From Vreelandella maris (GTDB taxonomy: Bacteria > Pseudomonadota > Gammaproteobacteria > Pseudomonadales > Halomonadaceae): a DNA stretch of 64,000 nucleotides. The notes below the pieces were generated by a model. That model did not search any database. It had not been told where the DNA came from and saw only the letters and a program-made list of their open reading frames with translations. The DNA is taken from positions 186,001-250,000 of the forward strand of contig NZ_JABWCV010000002.1 of assembly GCF_013371085.1 (NCBI RefSeq), in the 5' to 3' direction. Below, piece after piece: positions 17,886 through 25,913 of this stretch (position 1 is the stretch's first letter; each line of letters begins with the position of its first letter). A program made the translations under genes and the position numbers.

Positions 17886-17929
17886 TGCAAATGAATATAA
17901 GCACTGCAAATGAATATAAGCACTGCAAT
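17886..17929. repeat. Tandem 19-bp repeat upstream of the SulP gene
   Basis: TGCAAATGAATATAAGCAC is present twice exactly (17886-17904, 17905-17923) and followed by a partial third copy (TGCAATGAAT). It lies about 50 bases before the transporter start in an AT-rich region. Confidence 0.85.
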
Positions 17930-17976
17930 GAATTGGAATATCCCTTACTCTCTTTATCCTGACACTCTTACACCCT

Positions 17977-19686
17977 ATGGAATTCATGCTAAAGCGCTAT
18001 TTTCCCATTCTGACGTGGCTCCCCCATTATCATAAACGTCTGCTGGGGGCCGACCTCTTAGCGGGGCTGATTGTCACCGTGATGGTTATTCCTCAGTCAC
18101 TCGCCTATGCACTACTAGCTGGGCTGCCAGCAGTGGTTGGCTTGTACGCCAGCATCCTGCCGCAACTGGTTTATACCCTATTTGGTACCAGCAAAACCCT
18201 AGCGGTTGGGCCGGTCGCCATTATCGCGTTGATGACGGGTGCGGCCCTGTCGTCTGTCGCAGCAACCGGCACAGAAGCGTATTTACAGGCAGCGCTGATA
18301 CTGTCACTGCTTTCTGGCGGCATGCTGGTAGTGATGGGCCTGCTAAAAATGGGCTTTTTCAGTAATTTCCTTAGCCATCCAGTGATTTCGGGCTTTTTAA
18401 CCGCATCGGGTATTTTGATCGCAGCCAGCCAACTCGGCAGTTTGCTGGGCATCGAAAGTAGTGGTTTTACCCTGGTGGAACGCCTGGTTACCTTGGTACC
18501 CAACCTGGCATCCTTCAACTTACCCACCCTGATAATCGGCGGCGGTACCCTGGTATTTCTGATTGTATTGCGCCGCCACGGCAAAGCCACTCTACATAAA
18601 GCAGGCTTGCCTCTCCCTCTAGCGGACTTGATTGCAAAAGCCGGCCCCGTCTTTGCAGTGGTTATTACCACTCTGGTGACCTGGCACTGGCAGCTGGCGG
18701 ATAAGGGCGTCAATGTGGTTGGCCAGATACCTGGCGGCCTGCCAGCGCTGAGTTTTCCCTGGGGAGACTATTCACTGTGGCGAGCACTGGTGATTCCTGC
18801 ACTACTGATCAGCCTGGTAGGGTTTGTAGAGTCGGTCTCCATGGGGCAGATGTTGGCAGCCAAGCGGCGCCAGCGTATCTCGCCTAATCAGGAGTTAGTA
18901 GGCCTGGGCGCTAGCAATCTGGCCGCCGGTTTTTCTAGCGGCATGCCGGTCACCGGGGGGCTATCGCGTACCGTTATTAACTTCGATGCGGGCGCCCAGA
19001 CACCTGCCGCAGGCACGTTTGCGGCCCTGGGTATCGCGCTGGTAACACTATCCTTTACCGGTTGGCTCTTCTACCTCCCGATTGCGACCCTGGCCGCCAC
19101 CATCACGGTGTCTATTCTGACGTTGGTGGATATCCCTATGCTGCGGCAAACCTGGCGCTACTCGCGTAGCGACTTTGCCGCGATGGCAGTGACCATTCTG
19201 CTCACGCTGATCGAAGGTGTTGAAGCCGGTATCCTCAGCGGTGTTACGCTATCCATTGCGTTGTTCTTGTACCGTACCAGCCGTCCTCATAGCGCGCTGG
19301 TAGGTCGTGTTCCTGGCACTGAACACTTTCGCAACACCACCCGCCACGATGTGGAGACGGTCAATAATGTGGCCCTGCTGCGCATTGATGAGAGCCTCTA
19401 TTTTGCCAATGCCCGCTATTTGGAAGACACCGTCTATAACCTGGTGGCGAGCCACCCAGAACTAGAGCACGTGGTGTTGATTTGCTCAGCAGTCAACCTG
19501 ATCGATGCATCAGCGCTGGAAAGCCTGGATGCCATCAATGCCCGTTTAAAAGACTCCGATGTGAAACTGCACTTGTCAGAAGTAAAAGGGCCGGTGATGG
19601 ATCAGCTCAAGAAAAGTGACTTTTTGGATGCGCTAACCGGGCGTGTTTTTCTCAGCACCTACGCCGCCTGGCGCGAATTTTCCTAG
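17977..19686 (+). CDS. SulP-family anion permease with STAS domain
   Basis: A 569-residue SLC26/SulP transporter. The membrane domain begins LPHYHKRLLGADLLAGLIVT, with VMVIPQSLAYALLAGLPAVVGLYAS and GTSKTLAVGPVAIIALMTG, and the second repeat FVESVSMGQMLAAKRRQRI; about 11-14 helices. A C-terminal STAS domain follows (RIDESLYFANARYLED ... SAVNLIDASALESL). Members move sulfate, bicarbonate, chloride or dicarboxylates with protons or sodium. No sulfur-assimilation or carbonic-anhydrase genes are adjacent, so the substrate is open. ATGs at 17977 and 17986 are both possible; neither has a strong ribosome-binding site. A clear terminator follows. Confidence 0.9.
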   Translation: MEFMLKRYFPILTWLPHYHKRLLGADLLAGLIVTVMVIPQSLAYALLAGLPAVVGLYASILPQLVYTLFGTSKTLAVGPVAIIALMTGAALSSVAATGTEAYLQAALILSLLSGGMLVVMGLLKMGFFSNFLSHPVISGFLTASGILIAASQLGSLLGIESSGFTLVERLVTLVPNLASFNLPTLIIGGGTLVFLIVLRRHGKATLHKAGLPLPLADLIAKAGPVFAVVITTLVTWHWQLADKGVNVVGQIPGGLPALSFPWGDYSLWRALVIPALLISLVGFVESVSMGQMLAAKRRQRISPNQELVGLGASNLAAGFSSGMPVTGGLSRTVINFDAGAQTPAAGTFAALGIALVTLSFTGWLFYLPIATLAATITVSILTLVDIPMLRQTWRYSRSDFAAMAVTILLTLIEGVEAGILSGVTLSIALFLYRTSRPHSALVGRVPGTEHFRNTTRHDVETVNNVALLRIDESLYFANARYLEDTVYNLVASHPELEHVVLICSAVNLIDASALESLDAINARLKDSDVKLHLSEVKGPVMDQLKKSDFLDALTGRVFLSTYAAWREFS

Positions 19687-19713
19687 CCAATTAGATCAGC
19701 AAATCATTGAAAA

Positions 19714-19737
19714 ACCAGGCCAATGCCTGGTTTTTTT
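19714..19737 (+). terminator. Terminator of the SulP gene
   Basis: Stem ACCAGGC (19714-19720) / GCCTGGT (19725-19731) with loop CAAT, followed by seven T residues. It begins 28 bases after the stop codon. Confidence 0.92.
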
Positions 19738-19779
19738 GTGTCTGTCGCTTGCTAAAGAGAGCAGGCTCGAACAACAACA

Positions 19780-19809
19780 TTGACAGCTACCTAGCGGCTT
19801 CTCTACTAT
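19780..19809 (+). promoter_or_regulatory. Sigma-70-like promoter of the TAXI-TRAP operon
   Basis: A consensus -35 box TTGACA (19780-19785) is followed after 18 bases by TACTAT (19804-19809). The start codon at 19909 is 100 bases downstream, with the ribosome-binding site AAAGGAG at 19895-19901. Confidence 0.65.
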
Positions 19810-19908
19810 CAATCGACCACTTAGCAAAACAAGATACCGCATAGCAAAACACAAAGTAACGAAACGTAACTATCAGCATCATCACAACCACAACAAAGGA
19901 GCATCAAA

Positions 19909-21069
19909 ATGCGCCCACTTGCTCACCGACTCGTTATTGCCGCTCTCCCGCTAACGCTGCTTGGCGCTGCGGTCAGTCACGCCAGTGAGATTGAATTACC
20001 CGGCACGATGGCCTGGACAGCTTACGGCACCAACTCGAGCGGCTACGCTCAGGCCGTGGCTATCGGCAATATGCTGCAAAACAAATACGATTCATCGGTA
20101 CGCATCCTGCCTGGCGACAACGATGTCTCGCGCATGACTCCACTGAAACAAGGCCGTGTGGATCTTTGCGCCTGCGGTATTGCTAGCTACTACGGCGCGG
20201 AAGGCGTAATGATGTTCGCTGACCGCGACTGGGGCCCACAGCCACTGCGGGTCATTACTACCTCTACTGCCTCATTTGGGCTTTCACTGGCCGTAGCGGG
20301 AGATCTAGGCGTTGAAACCCCAGCGGACTTGGCAGGCAAGCGCATTGCCTATATCCGCGGTGACGACGCCTTGAACAAAGGTACCGAAGCCTATCTCGCC
20401 TTTGGTGGGTTAACGTGGGATGACGTCGAGCGGGTTGATTACCCCGGCTATGGTCGTTCATTCGACGGCATTATCGCTGGCGATGTAGATGCCTCTTTTA
20501 CCACTACCGTAACCCCGCCCGCCCAGCAGTTAGCGAGCAGCCCACGGGGTATCAGTTGGCCGGTCTTGGACCCCAACGATGAAGCAGGCTGGGAGCGGAT
20601 GGCGGCAGTTGCTCCCTACTTCCGCCCCCACGAAGTGACCGCCGGTGCAGGTGACATTAGCGCTGAAAACCCGGTTCCCAGTGCCAGCTACCCCTACCCG
20701 ATTGTGGTCGCCAATCAAGACCTAGCGGATAACGTCGCTTACGGCTTGATCAAAGCGATGCAAGAAAATTTCGATGACTATAAAGATAATGCGCCAGGTG
20801 CATCGGGTTACGCATTGGAACAACAGGATCTTCAGTGGGTAGTTCCGTTCCACGATGCGGTGGTGGAGTACTACAAAGAGATCGATGTATGGACCGAGGC
20901 AATGCAGTCGCACCAGGACAAACTCGTCGAGCGCCAGAACGTGCTGATGAGTGCCTGGGAGAGCTTTATGCAGGACGCACCCAGCGATGATGAAGCTTTC
21001 ACTACTGAATGGATGGAAGCCCGTGCCACTGCACTGAGCGATGCTGGCTTCGAACCGATCTTCGAGTAA
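19909..21069 (+). CDS. TAXI-family TRAP transporter solute-binding protein (receptor 1)
   Basis: A 386-residue periplasmic receptor with a signal peptide (hydrophobic IAALPLTLLGAAVSHASE, cleavage probably after SHA). The mature part starts with the TAXI pattern TMAWTAYGTNSSGYAQA and continues RVDLCACGIASYYGAEG and IAYIRGDDALNKGTEAYLAF, then SYPYPIVVANQDLAD. TAXI receptors capture organic acids such as glutamate or 2-oxoglutarate and hand them to a sodium-coupled TRAP permease; the ligand here is unknown. It closely resembles the second receptor at 23146 across its length, including the C-terminal EAMQSHQDKLVERQ. A very stable hairpin separates it from the permease gene. Confidence 0.9.
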   Translation: MRPLAHRLVIAALPLTLLGAAVSHASEIELPGTMAWTAYGTNSSGYAQAVAIGNMLQNKYDSSVRILPGDNDVSRMTPLKQGRVDLCACGIASYYGAEGVMMFADRDWGPQPLRVITTSTASFGLSLAVAGDLGVETPADLAGKRIAYIRGDDALNKGTEAYLAFGGLTWDDVERVDYPGYGRSFDGIIAGDVDASFTTTVTPPAQQLASSPRGISWPVLDPNDEAGWERMAAVAPYFRPHEVTAGAGDISAENPVPSASYPYPIVVANQDLADNVAYGLIKAMQENFDDYKDNAPGASGYALEQQDLQWVVPFHDAVVEYYKEIDVWTEAMQSHQDKLVERQNVLMSAWESFMQDAPSDDEAFTTEWMEARATALSDAGFEPIFE

Positions 21070-21077
21070 TACGCCAC

Positions 21078-21097
21078 GGGGCGGCGCCCGCCGCCCC
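21078..21097 (+). promoter_or_regulatory. GC-rich intercistronic hairpin after receptor gene 1
   Basis: GGGGCGGC (21078-21085), loop GCCC, GCCGCCCC (21090-21097): a perfect 8-bp all-GC stem starting 9 bases after the receptor stop and with no T-tract. It fits an RNA 3'-end stabiliser or partial attenuator that would keep receptor mRNA more abundant than permease mRNA, as seen in other binding-protein operons. The role is inferred. Confidence 0.7.
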
Positions 21098-21119
21098 TGC
21101 TGATTGACGGATGTCCCCC

Positions 21120-23126
21120 ATGACCACAGATACCTCGCCTGCCAATAATAAGCAGGTTAAAGAAAAGATTAGCCAAATTCGTGAGTTACCTTCCGCGTTA
21201 CGCTGGGTGCCAGCCACCGTCACTGTCATATTGATGTTGATGACACTGGATTACCTATTTAATTTAGGGTTACTCACTTTTGTCACGGGGCTAGAGACGC
21301 AGTTCTATTACGCCGTGGTCGCGTTATTGCTGCCGCTAGTGTTCTTGCTCTGGCCCATGCGCGACAGCCAGCAAGAGCAGCCTATTCCCTGGTATGACTA
21401 TCTGCTCAGCGCGGCCACCCTGCTCGTTGGCGGTTACTTTGTCTATAACGCCGTGCCCATCCTGGAGCGTGGCTGGGCATTTTCTGCCCCGGAATTGGCT
21501 ATTTATGCCAGCTACGCCTATTGGGTGCTGATTATCGAAGCCGCACGCCGGGCAGGTGGTTTACCAATTGCGATCATTGCCGGCTTATTTTCTCTTTACC
21601 CGCTGGTGGCAGATATCGTTCCCGGTCCTATCCAGGCGTTCCCTTCCACCCTGGAACAGACCGCTATGTACCATACGATGAGCACCGAGAGCATCATGGG
21701 CGTGCCCCTGCAGGCTTTTGCAGGCTTGGTCATTGGCTTTCTGGTATTTGGCGTGGTGCTGCAGAAAAGTGGTGGCGGCAAGTTTTTCATTAATCTCGCC
21801 TTTGCACTGCTAGGTCATGTACGCGGCGGCCCCGCCAAGGTAGCAATTTTCTCCAGTGGGCTGATGGGGTCGATGAGCGGCAGCGTCATTAGTAACGTAT
21901 TGACTACCGGTGTTTTATCTATCCCCGCCATGCGTCGTATCGGCATGAGCCGTTCCTTTGCGGGCGGTGTGGAAGCCTGTGCTTCTACCGGGGGTGTATT
22001 GATGCCCCCCGTGATGGGTGCCACCGCCTTCGTCATGGCAATGTTTCTAGACATTCCCTACTCTGCGGTTGCGCTAGCAGCGGTGATTCCCTCCATTCTC
22101 TATTTCCTAGGCCTGTTCATTCAAATCGACGCCTATGCAGCGCGCAATGACATCAAAGGCCTGCCCGCTATTGAGCTGCCGTCGATCAAGCAAACACTTA
22201 AAGAAGGCTGGTACTTCATCTTTGTCTTCGGCCTGCTGGTGTGGATGCTGCTGGTCATGCAGCGCGAAGCAGTGGCCCCCTTCTATGCCACCGCTCTGCT
22301 GCTGGTGCTCAACCAGCTCTCCAAACACAACCGTTGGGGCTGGAAAGACGTCACCGAGACGCTGTCATCTGCGGCCAAGCTGTTTGCTGAACTCATCGCC
22401 ATTCTGGCGGGTGTGGGCATGTTGGTAGGCGCGCTCTCAATGACTGGCCTGTCGGGCACTATTGCCAACGACTTTATCAATATCGCCGGTGGTAGCGTGC
22501 CGCTGCTGTTGATTATGGGCGCGGTAACGAGCTTTGTATTAGGGATTGGCATGACCGTAACGGCCGCTTATATCTTCCTGGCGGTGGCGCTCGCCCCTGC
22601 GTTGATTCAAGGCGGCGGCCTGGACCCTATGGCGGTGCACATGTTCATTCTCTACTGGGGCATGCTGAGCTTCATTACGCCGCCCGTGGCGCTGGGTGCC
22701 TTTGCTGCCGCCACTGTGGCCGGTGCCCGTCCCATGGAAACTGGCCTCCAGGCCATGCGTTTGGGCAGCGTGATTTACTTTATTCCGTTCCTGTTCGTTC
22801 TTAACCCGGCGCTCATTATGCAGGGCGCGCCGCTGATGATTATCGCCGTGTTTATTCAGGCGATCCTTGGCATCATCCTGTTTGCCTCCGCGATGCAAGG
22901 CTACTTAATGGGCGTGGGGCGGCTAGGCTATGGCGCACTGCAGGAAATCGTTATTCGCACCCTGGTCTTGATCGCCGGTCTACTGCTAGCACTGCCTGGC
23001 GGCGGCATGGTCCCATTGAGCCAGTGGGAGTTGATTGGCCTCGCTGCAGTAGCACTGGTACCGGGCGTTTTATTGGCGCGTTTAAGCCAGCGTCACCATC
23101 GGCGTTTGCTAACGACCAACGCTTAA
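21120..23126 (+). CDS. TRAP transporter fused permease (DctQ-DctM fusion, TAXI type)
   Basis: A 668-residue inner-membrane protein. The N-terminal 190 residues hold about five hydrophobic helices equivalent to the small DctQ subunit; the rest is the large DctM-like subunit with GPAKVAIFSSGLMGSMSGS, VEACASTGGVLMPPVMGA and MLSFITPPVALGAFAAATVA. Fusion of the two subunits is normal for TAXI systems. It imports the ligand bound by the flanking receptors, driven by a sodium or proton gradient. ATG codons at 21111 and 21120 are in frame; GGA at 21109-21111 is well spaced for 21120. The second receptor starts 19 bases after its stop. Confidence 0.92.
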   Translation: MTTDTSPANNKQVKEKISQIRELPSALRWVPATVTVILMLMTLDYLFNLGLLTFVTGLETQFYYAVVALLLPLVFLLWPMRDSQQEQPIPWYDYLLSAATLLVGGYFVYNAVPILERGWAFSAPELAIYASYAYWVLIIEAARRAGGLPIAIIAGLFSLYPLVADIVPGPIQAFPSTLEQTAMYHTMSTESIMGVPLQAFAGLVIGFLVFGVVLQKSGGGKFFINLAFALLGHVRGGPAKVAIFSSGLMGSMSGSVISNVLTTGVLSIPAMRRIGMSRSFAGGVEACASTGGVLMPPVMGATAFVMAMFLDIPYSAVALAAVIPSILYFLGLFIQIDAYAARNDIKGLPAIELPSIKQTLKEGWYFIFVFGLLVWMLLVMQREAVAPFYATALLLVLNQLSKHNRWGWKDVTETLSSAAKLFAELIAILAGVGMLVGALSMTGLSGTIANDFINIAGGSVPLLLIMGAVTSFVLGIGMTVTAAYIFLAVALAPALIQGGGLDPMAVHMFILYWGMLSFITPPVALGAFAAATVAGARPMETGLQAMRLGSVIYFIPFLFVLNPALIMQGAPLMIIAVFIQAILGIILFASAMQGYLMGVGRLGYGALQEIVIRTLVLIAGLLLALPGGGMVPLSQWELIGLAAVALVPGVLLARLSQRHHRRLLTTNA

Positions 23127-23145
23127 TTCAAACACCGAGGAAACT

Positions 23146-24291
23146 ATGCGCACAAAAACAACACTCCCCCTCGTCATAAGCAGCTTAGCGGCTGGCCTTC
23201 TCATCACTAGCCATGCCAGCGCTATGCCGCCCACCCTGAATTGGACCGCTTACGGCACTGGCACTAGCGGTAATGCGCAAATCATGGCGATCAGTCAATT
23301 GCTACAAGCCGAGCATGGCACGCAGTCCAGGGTCATTCCGGGTGAAAACGACACCATGCGCATGACGCCCCTTAAGACAGGCCGCGTGGACCTATGCGCC
23401 TGCGGCATCGCCAGCTACTACGGTTCAGAAGGTGTGATGATGTTCGCCCGACCTGATTGGGGGCCGCAACCCATTCGCGTTATTTCAACCTCCTTGGCCA
23501 GCTTTGGCTTGGGCATGGCCGTGGCGGGGGATGTCGAACTTGACGACATCGCCGACTTGGAAGGCAAACGACTGGCCTACCTGCGTGGCGACGATGCGCT
23601 GAATAAAGCCGCCGAGGCCTACCTGGCATTTGCAGGCTTGACCTGGGATGACGTCGAGCGCGTCGACTTCCCCGGCTACAACGCCGCCTTCGACGGCATT
23701 ATCAGCGGCCGTGCCGACGCAGCGATTACCACCACGGTCACACCTGCCGCCCAACGATTGGCCGCCAGCCCCCGCGGCTTACAGTGGCCGGAGCTGCCTA
23801 GTGATGACGAAGCCGGCTGGGCACGCATGCTTGAGACGGCCCCTTACTTCCAGCCGCATGATGTCACGTCCGGGGCGGGGATTGATGCAGAACAGCCGCT
23901 AGCCAGCGCTAGCTACCCTTACCCCATCATGGTCAGCAACGCTGACTTGGCACCCGAAACCGTGCGCGGGTTAATCACCACACTGATCGAGTCCTTCGAT
24001 GCTTATAAGGACAACGCACCAGGTGCCAAGGGGTATGCTTTGGAAAATCAGGACATGACATGGGTCGTCCCTTTCCATGATGAGGTGGTCGACTATTACC
24101 GCGACAAAGGAATTTGGACTGAGGCAATGGACGCGCATCAAAGCGCCCTGGTGGATCGCCAGGCATTGCTCAAGGCTACTTGGGACGCCTATCAAGCGGA
24201 TGCACCCGATGATGAAGTAGCATTTATCGACGGCTGGATGGAAACTCGGCGCGCCGCCTTACAAGAAGCTGGGTTAAACCCCGTTTTCTGA
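23146..24291 (+). CDS. TAXI-family TRAP transporter solute-binding protein (receptor 2)
   Basis: A 381-residue paralogue of the receptor at 19909. Signal peptide ISSLAAGLLITSHASA is followed by LNWTAYGTGTSGNAQIMA, GRVDLCACGIASYYGSEG, LRGDDALNKAAEAYLAF and ASASYPYPIMVSNADL. The many shared blocks, and the identical position of Cys-Ala-Cys-Gly, indicate a duplication within the operon. GAGGAA precedes the start. Differences concentrate in segments between conserved blocks, so the two receptors may differ in ligand or affinity. The operon ends with a terminator at 24324. Confidence 0.9.
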   Translation: MRTKTTLPLVISSLAAGLLITSHASAMPPTLNWTAYGTGTSGNAQIMAISQLLQAEHGTQSRVIPGENDTMRMTPLKTGRVDLCACGIASYYGSEGVMMFARPDWGPQPIRVISTSLASFGLGMAVAGDVELDDIADLEGKRLAYLRGDDALNKAAEAYLAFAGLTWDDVERVDFPGYNAAFDGIISGRADAAITTTVTPAAQRLAASPRGLQWPELPSDDEAGWARMLETAPYFQPHDVTSGAGIDAEQPLASASYPYPIMVSNADLAPETVRGLITTLIESFDAYKDNAPGAKGYALENQDMTWVVPFHDEVVDYYRDKGIWTEAMDAHQSALVDRQALLKATWDAYQADAPDDEVAFIDGWMETRRAALQEAGLNPVF

Positions 24292-24323
24292 TGTTGCTTC
24301 AATCACGACGGAAATCATTACCT

Positions 24324-24352
24324 AAGGCCGCCTCTGCGCGGCCTTTTGTTTA
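24324..24352 (+). terminator. Terminator of the TAXI-TRAP operon
   Basis: AAGGCCGC (24324-24331), loop CTCTGC, GCGGCCTT (24338-24345), followed by TTTTGTTT (counting the stem's last bases). It starts 33 bases after the receptor 2 stop. Confidence 0.88.
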
Positions 24353-24362
24353 GCCAACCATG

Positions 24363-24377
24363 TTCCGCAATGCAGAA
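24363..24377. promoter_or_regulatory. Palindromic operator candidate 1 (TTYYGC-N3-GCRRAA)
   Basis: TTCCGCAATGCAGAA, an imperfect palindrome 16 bases upstream of the putative -35 box of the acyl-CoA operon. The same pattern recurs at 31909, 36666 and 36748 in front of other beta-oxidation operons. The likely binder is the IclR-type protein encoded at 39696, by inference only. Confidence 0.55.
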
Positions 24378-24392
24378 CGTTGTTTTGCATTA

Positions 24393-24421
24393 TTGACTCC
24401 AACGGCGTCTTTCGCCATGAT
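24393..24421 (+). promoter_or_regulatory. Putative promoter of the enoyl-CoA hydratase/acyl-CoA dehydrogenase operon
   Basis: TTGACT (24393-24398) and CATGAT (24416-24421) with 17-base spacing, between two operator-like palindromes and 56 bases before the first start codon. Confidence 0.45.
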
Positions 24422-24448
24422 CACCTCATTCCGAATAACAACTTTAAA

Positions 24449-24463
24449 TTTCATATAGCGAAA
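24449..24463. promoter_or_regulatory. Palindromic operator candidate 2
   Basis: TTTCATATAGCGAAA matches the TTYYGC-N3-GCRRAA pattern except for AT in place of GC in the left arm. It ends 13 bases before the start codon at 24477, just upstream of the ribosome-binding site AGGAG (24467-24471), a position suited to repression. Confidence 0.45.
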
Positions 24464-24476
24464 TACAGGAGCCACT

Positions 24477-25913
24477 ATGAGTGTTCACTACCAGCGACAT
24501 GGCGAGGTCGGCGTCATCAGTATCGCTAACCCGCCCGTCAACGCATTGAGCCAAGCGGTGCGTAGCGGCTTGCTCAGCGCCCTGGAAGAGGGGTTGATCG
24601 ACCAGCAGGCCCAAGCACTGGTGGTGATGGCAGAGGGGCGCACCTTCATCGCCGGGGCCGATATACGTGAATTTGGTAAGCCACCTCAAGCGCCACTGCT
24701 ATCGGATGTCATTACACAGCTAGAAGCCTGCCCTAAACCGCTCATCGCATCGCTACACGGCACTGCGCTGGGCGGCGGCTTAGAAGTCGCGCTGGGTTGC
24801 CACTATCGAATTGCGCTGACAGACACCCGCGTTGGCTTACCAGAAGTGAAGCTTGGCTTACTGCCCGGCGCAGGCGGTACCCAGCGGCTGCCCCGTTTGG
24901 TAGGCGTGGAAAGATCCTTAGACATCATTACCAGCGGGCGCTTTGTGGAAGCCGCTGAAGCGCAGGATATCGGCATTATTGATGCGATCAGCTATGCCCA
25001 AACACCGCTGGAAGCGGGTTTGGCAGCGGCAAAAGAGGTATTGGCGGGACAACAGCAGGCGCGCATCACCGGGCAGTTACCCGCTCCAGAGGCCAATCCC
25101 CAGGCCATTGCTGCCATGCGAGAGCAGCTTGAAACCAGCGTACCAGCTCTGTTCTCTCCGTTTCGCATTGTGGACGCCGTTGACGCCTGCACCAAAGCCA
25201 CATCTCTGGAAGAGGGTTTGCGCCGCGAGCGTGAGCTATTTCTTGCCTGTATGGACTCCCCGCAGCGCGCAGGGCTGATTCACCTCTTTTTTGCCGCTAG
25301 AAATCCCCATGTCGTCCCTGGCGTAGACAATGCTGAGCCCTTTGCGCAGATCGCCCTCATCGGTGAGCACACGCTGTTTGAGACGTTTCATACCGCCGCC
25401 CAGCGCGCCAACATAACGCTTACCGATACCTCAAACGATAGCACCGAGCTGTGCCTGCTCGCCCCTGGCGAAGATGTCAGCGCCTGCCCTTCTCAAGCCG
25501 TCACCGTAGCGCTGCAGCCACTCACCGACAGTGCCTCAGCCACACTCCTAAGCCTAGTACTTGCCGAGCGCGGCCCGTTCCATGAATTGGTGAATCACCA
25601 CGCCAGCGCGACCGACCAGCAGCGGGCTGCCTTAACGCTCAAAGCGCTGCGGGCCAACGTGGTGGTTAGCAAGTCGCCTAGCGTATTGAGCACGCTGTAT
25701 AACGCCGCAACGCAAGCGCCCGACAACGACGCTCAGTCAGCCATGGAGCAGGCGAGCCTGACGCTAGCACAGCAAGGCGCCTGCTACCGCGAGAGCGATA
25801 TTGATCTGTTGGCGGTGGAAGCGTTGGGCTACCCACGCCATTTAGGCGGGCCGCATCGCCATGCCACTCTGCAATCCACTTTATCGACGCCTTCCAAGGA
25901 TGCTCACTCATGA
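24477..25913 (+). CDS. Enoyl-CoA hydratase with a shortened, degenerate hydroxyacyl-CoA dehydrogenase half
   Basis: A 478-residue protein. Residues 1-190 form a full crotonase domain with FIAGADIREF (oxyanion hole) and both catalytic glutamates, Glu103 in GGGLEVALG and Glu123 in LPEVKLGLLPGAGG, as in FadB-type multifunctional enzymes. Those are about 700 residues; here the dehydrogenase half is much shorter. The place of the NAD loop reads IALIGEHTLFETFHTA, without GxGxxG, and the HFFxP catalytic segment is missing. The C-terminus still carries the family ending RESDIDLLAVEALGYPRHLG (about 437-456). So hydration is likely retained and dehydrogenation lost; the separate dehydrogenase at 36794 could supply it. 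The stop overlaps the next start by 4 bp. Confidence 0.82.
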   Translation: MSVHYQRHGEVGVISIANPPVNALSQAVRSGLLSALEEGLIDQQAQALVVMAEGRTFIAGADIREFGKPPQAPLLSDVITQLEACPKPLIASLHGTALGGGLEVALGCHYRIALTDTRVGLPEVKLGLLPGAGGTQRLPRLVGVERSLDIITSGRFVEAAEAQDIGIIDAISYAQTPLEAGLAAAKEVLAGQQQARITGQLPAPEANPQAIAAMREQLETSVPALFSPFRIVDAVDACTKATSLEEGLRRERELFLACMDSPQRAGLIHLFFAARNPHVVPGVDNAEPFAQIALIGEHTLFETFHTAAQRANITLTDTSNDSTELCLLAPGEDVSACPSQAVTVALQPLTDSASATLLSLVLAERGPFHELVNHHASATDQQRAALTLKALRANVVVSKSPSVLSTLYNAATQAPDNDAQSAMEQASLTLAQQGACYRESDIDLLAVEALGYPRHLGGPHRHATLQSTLSTPSKDAHS

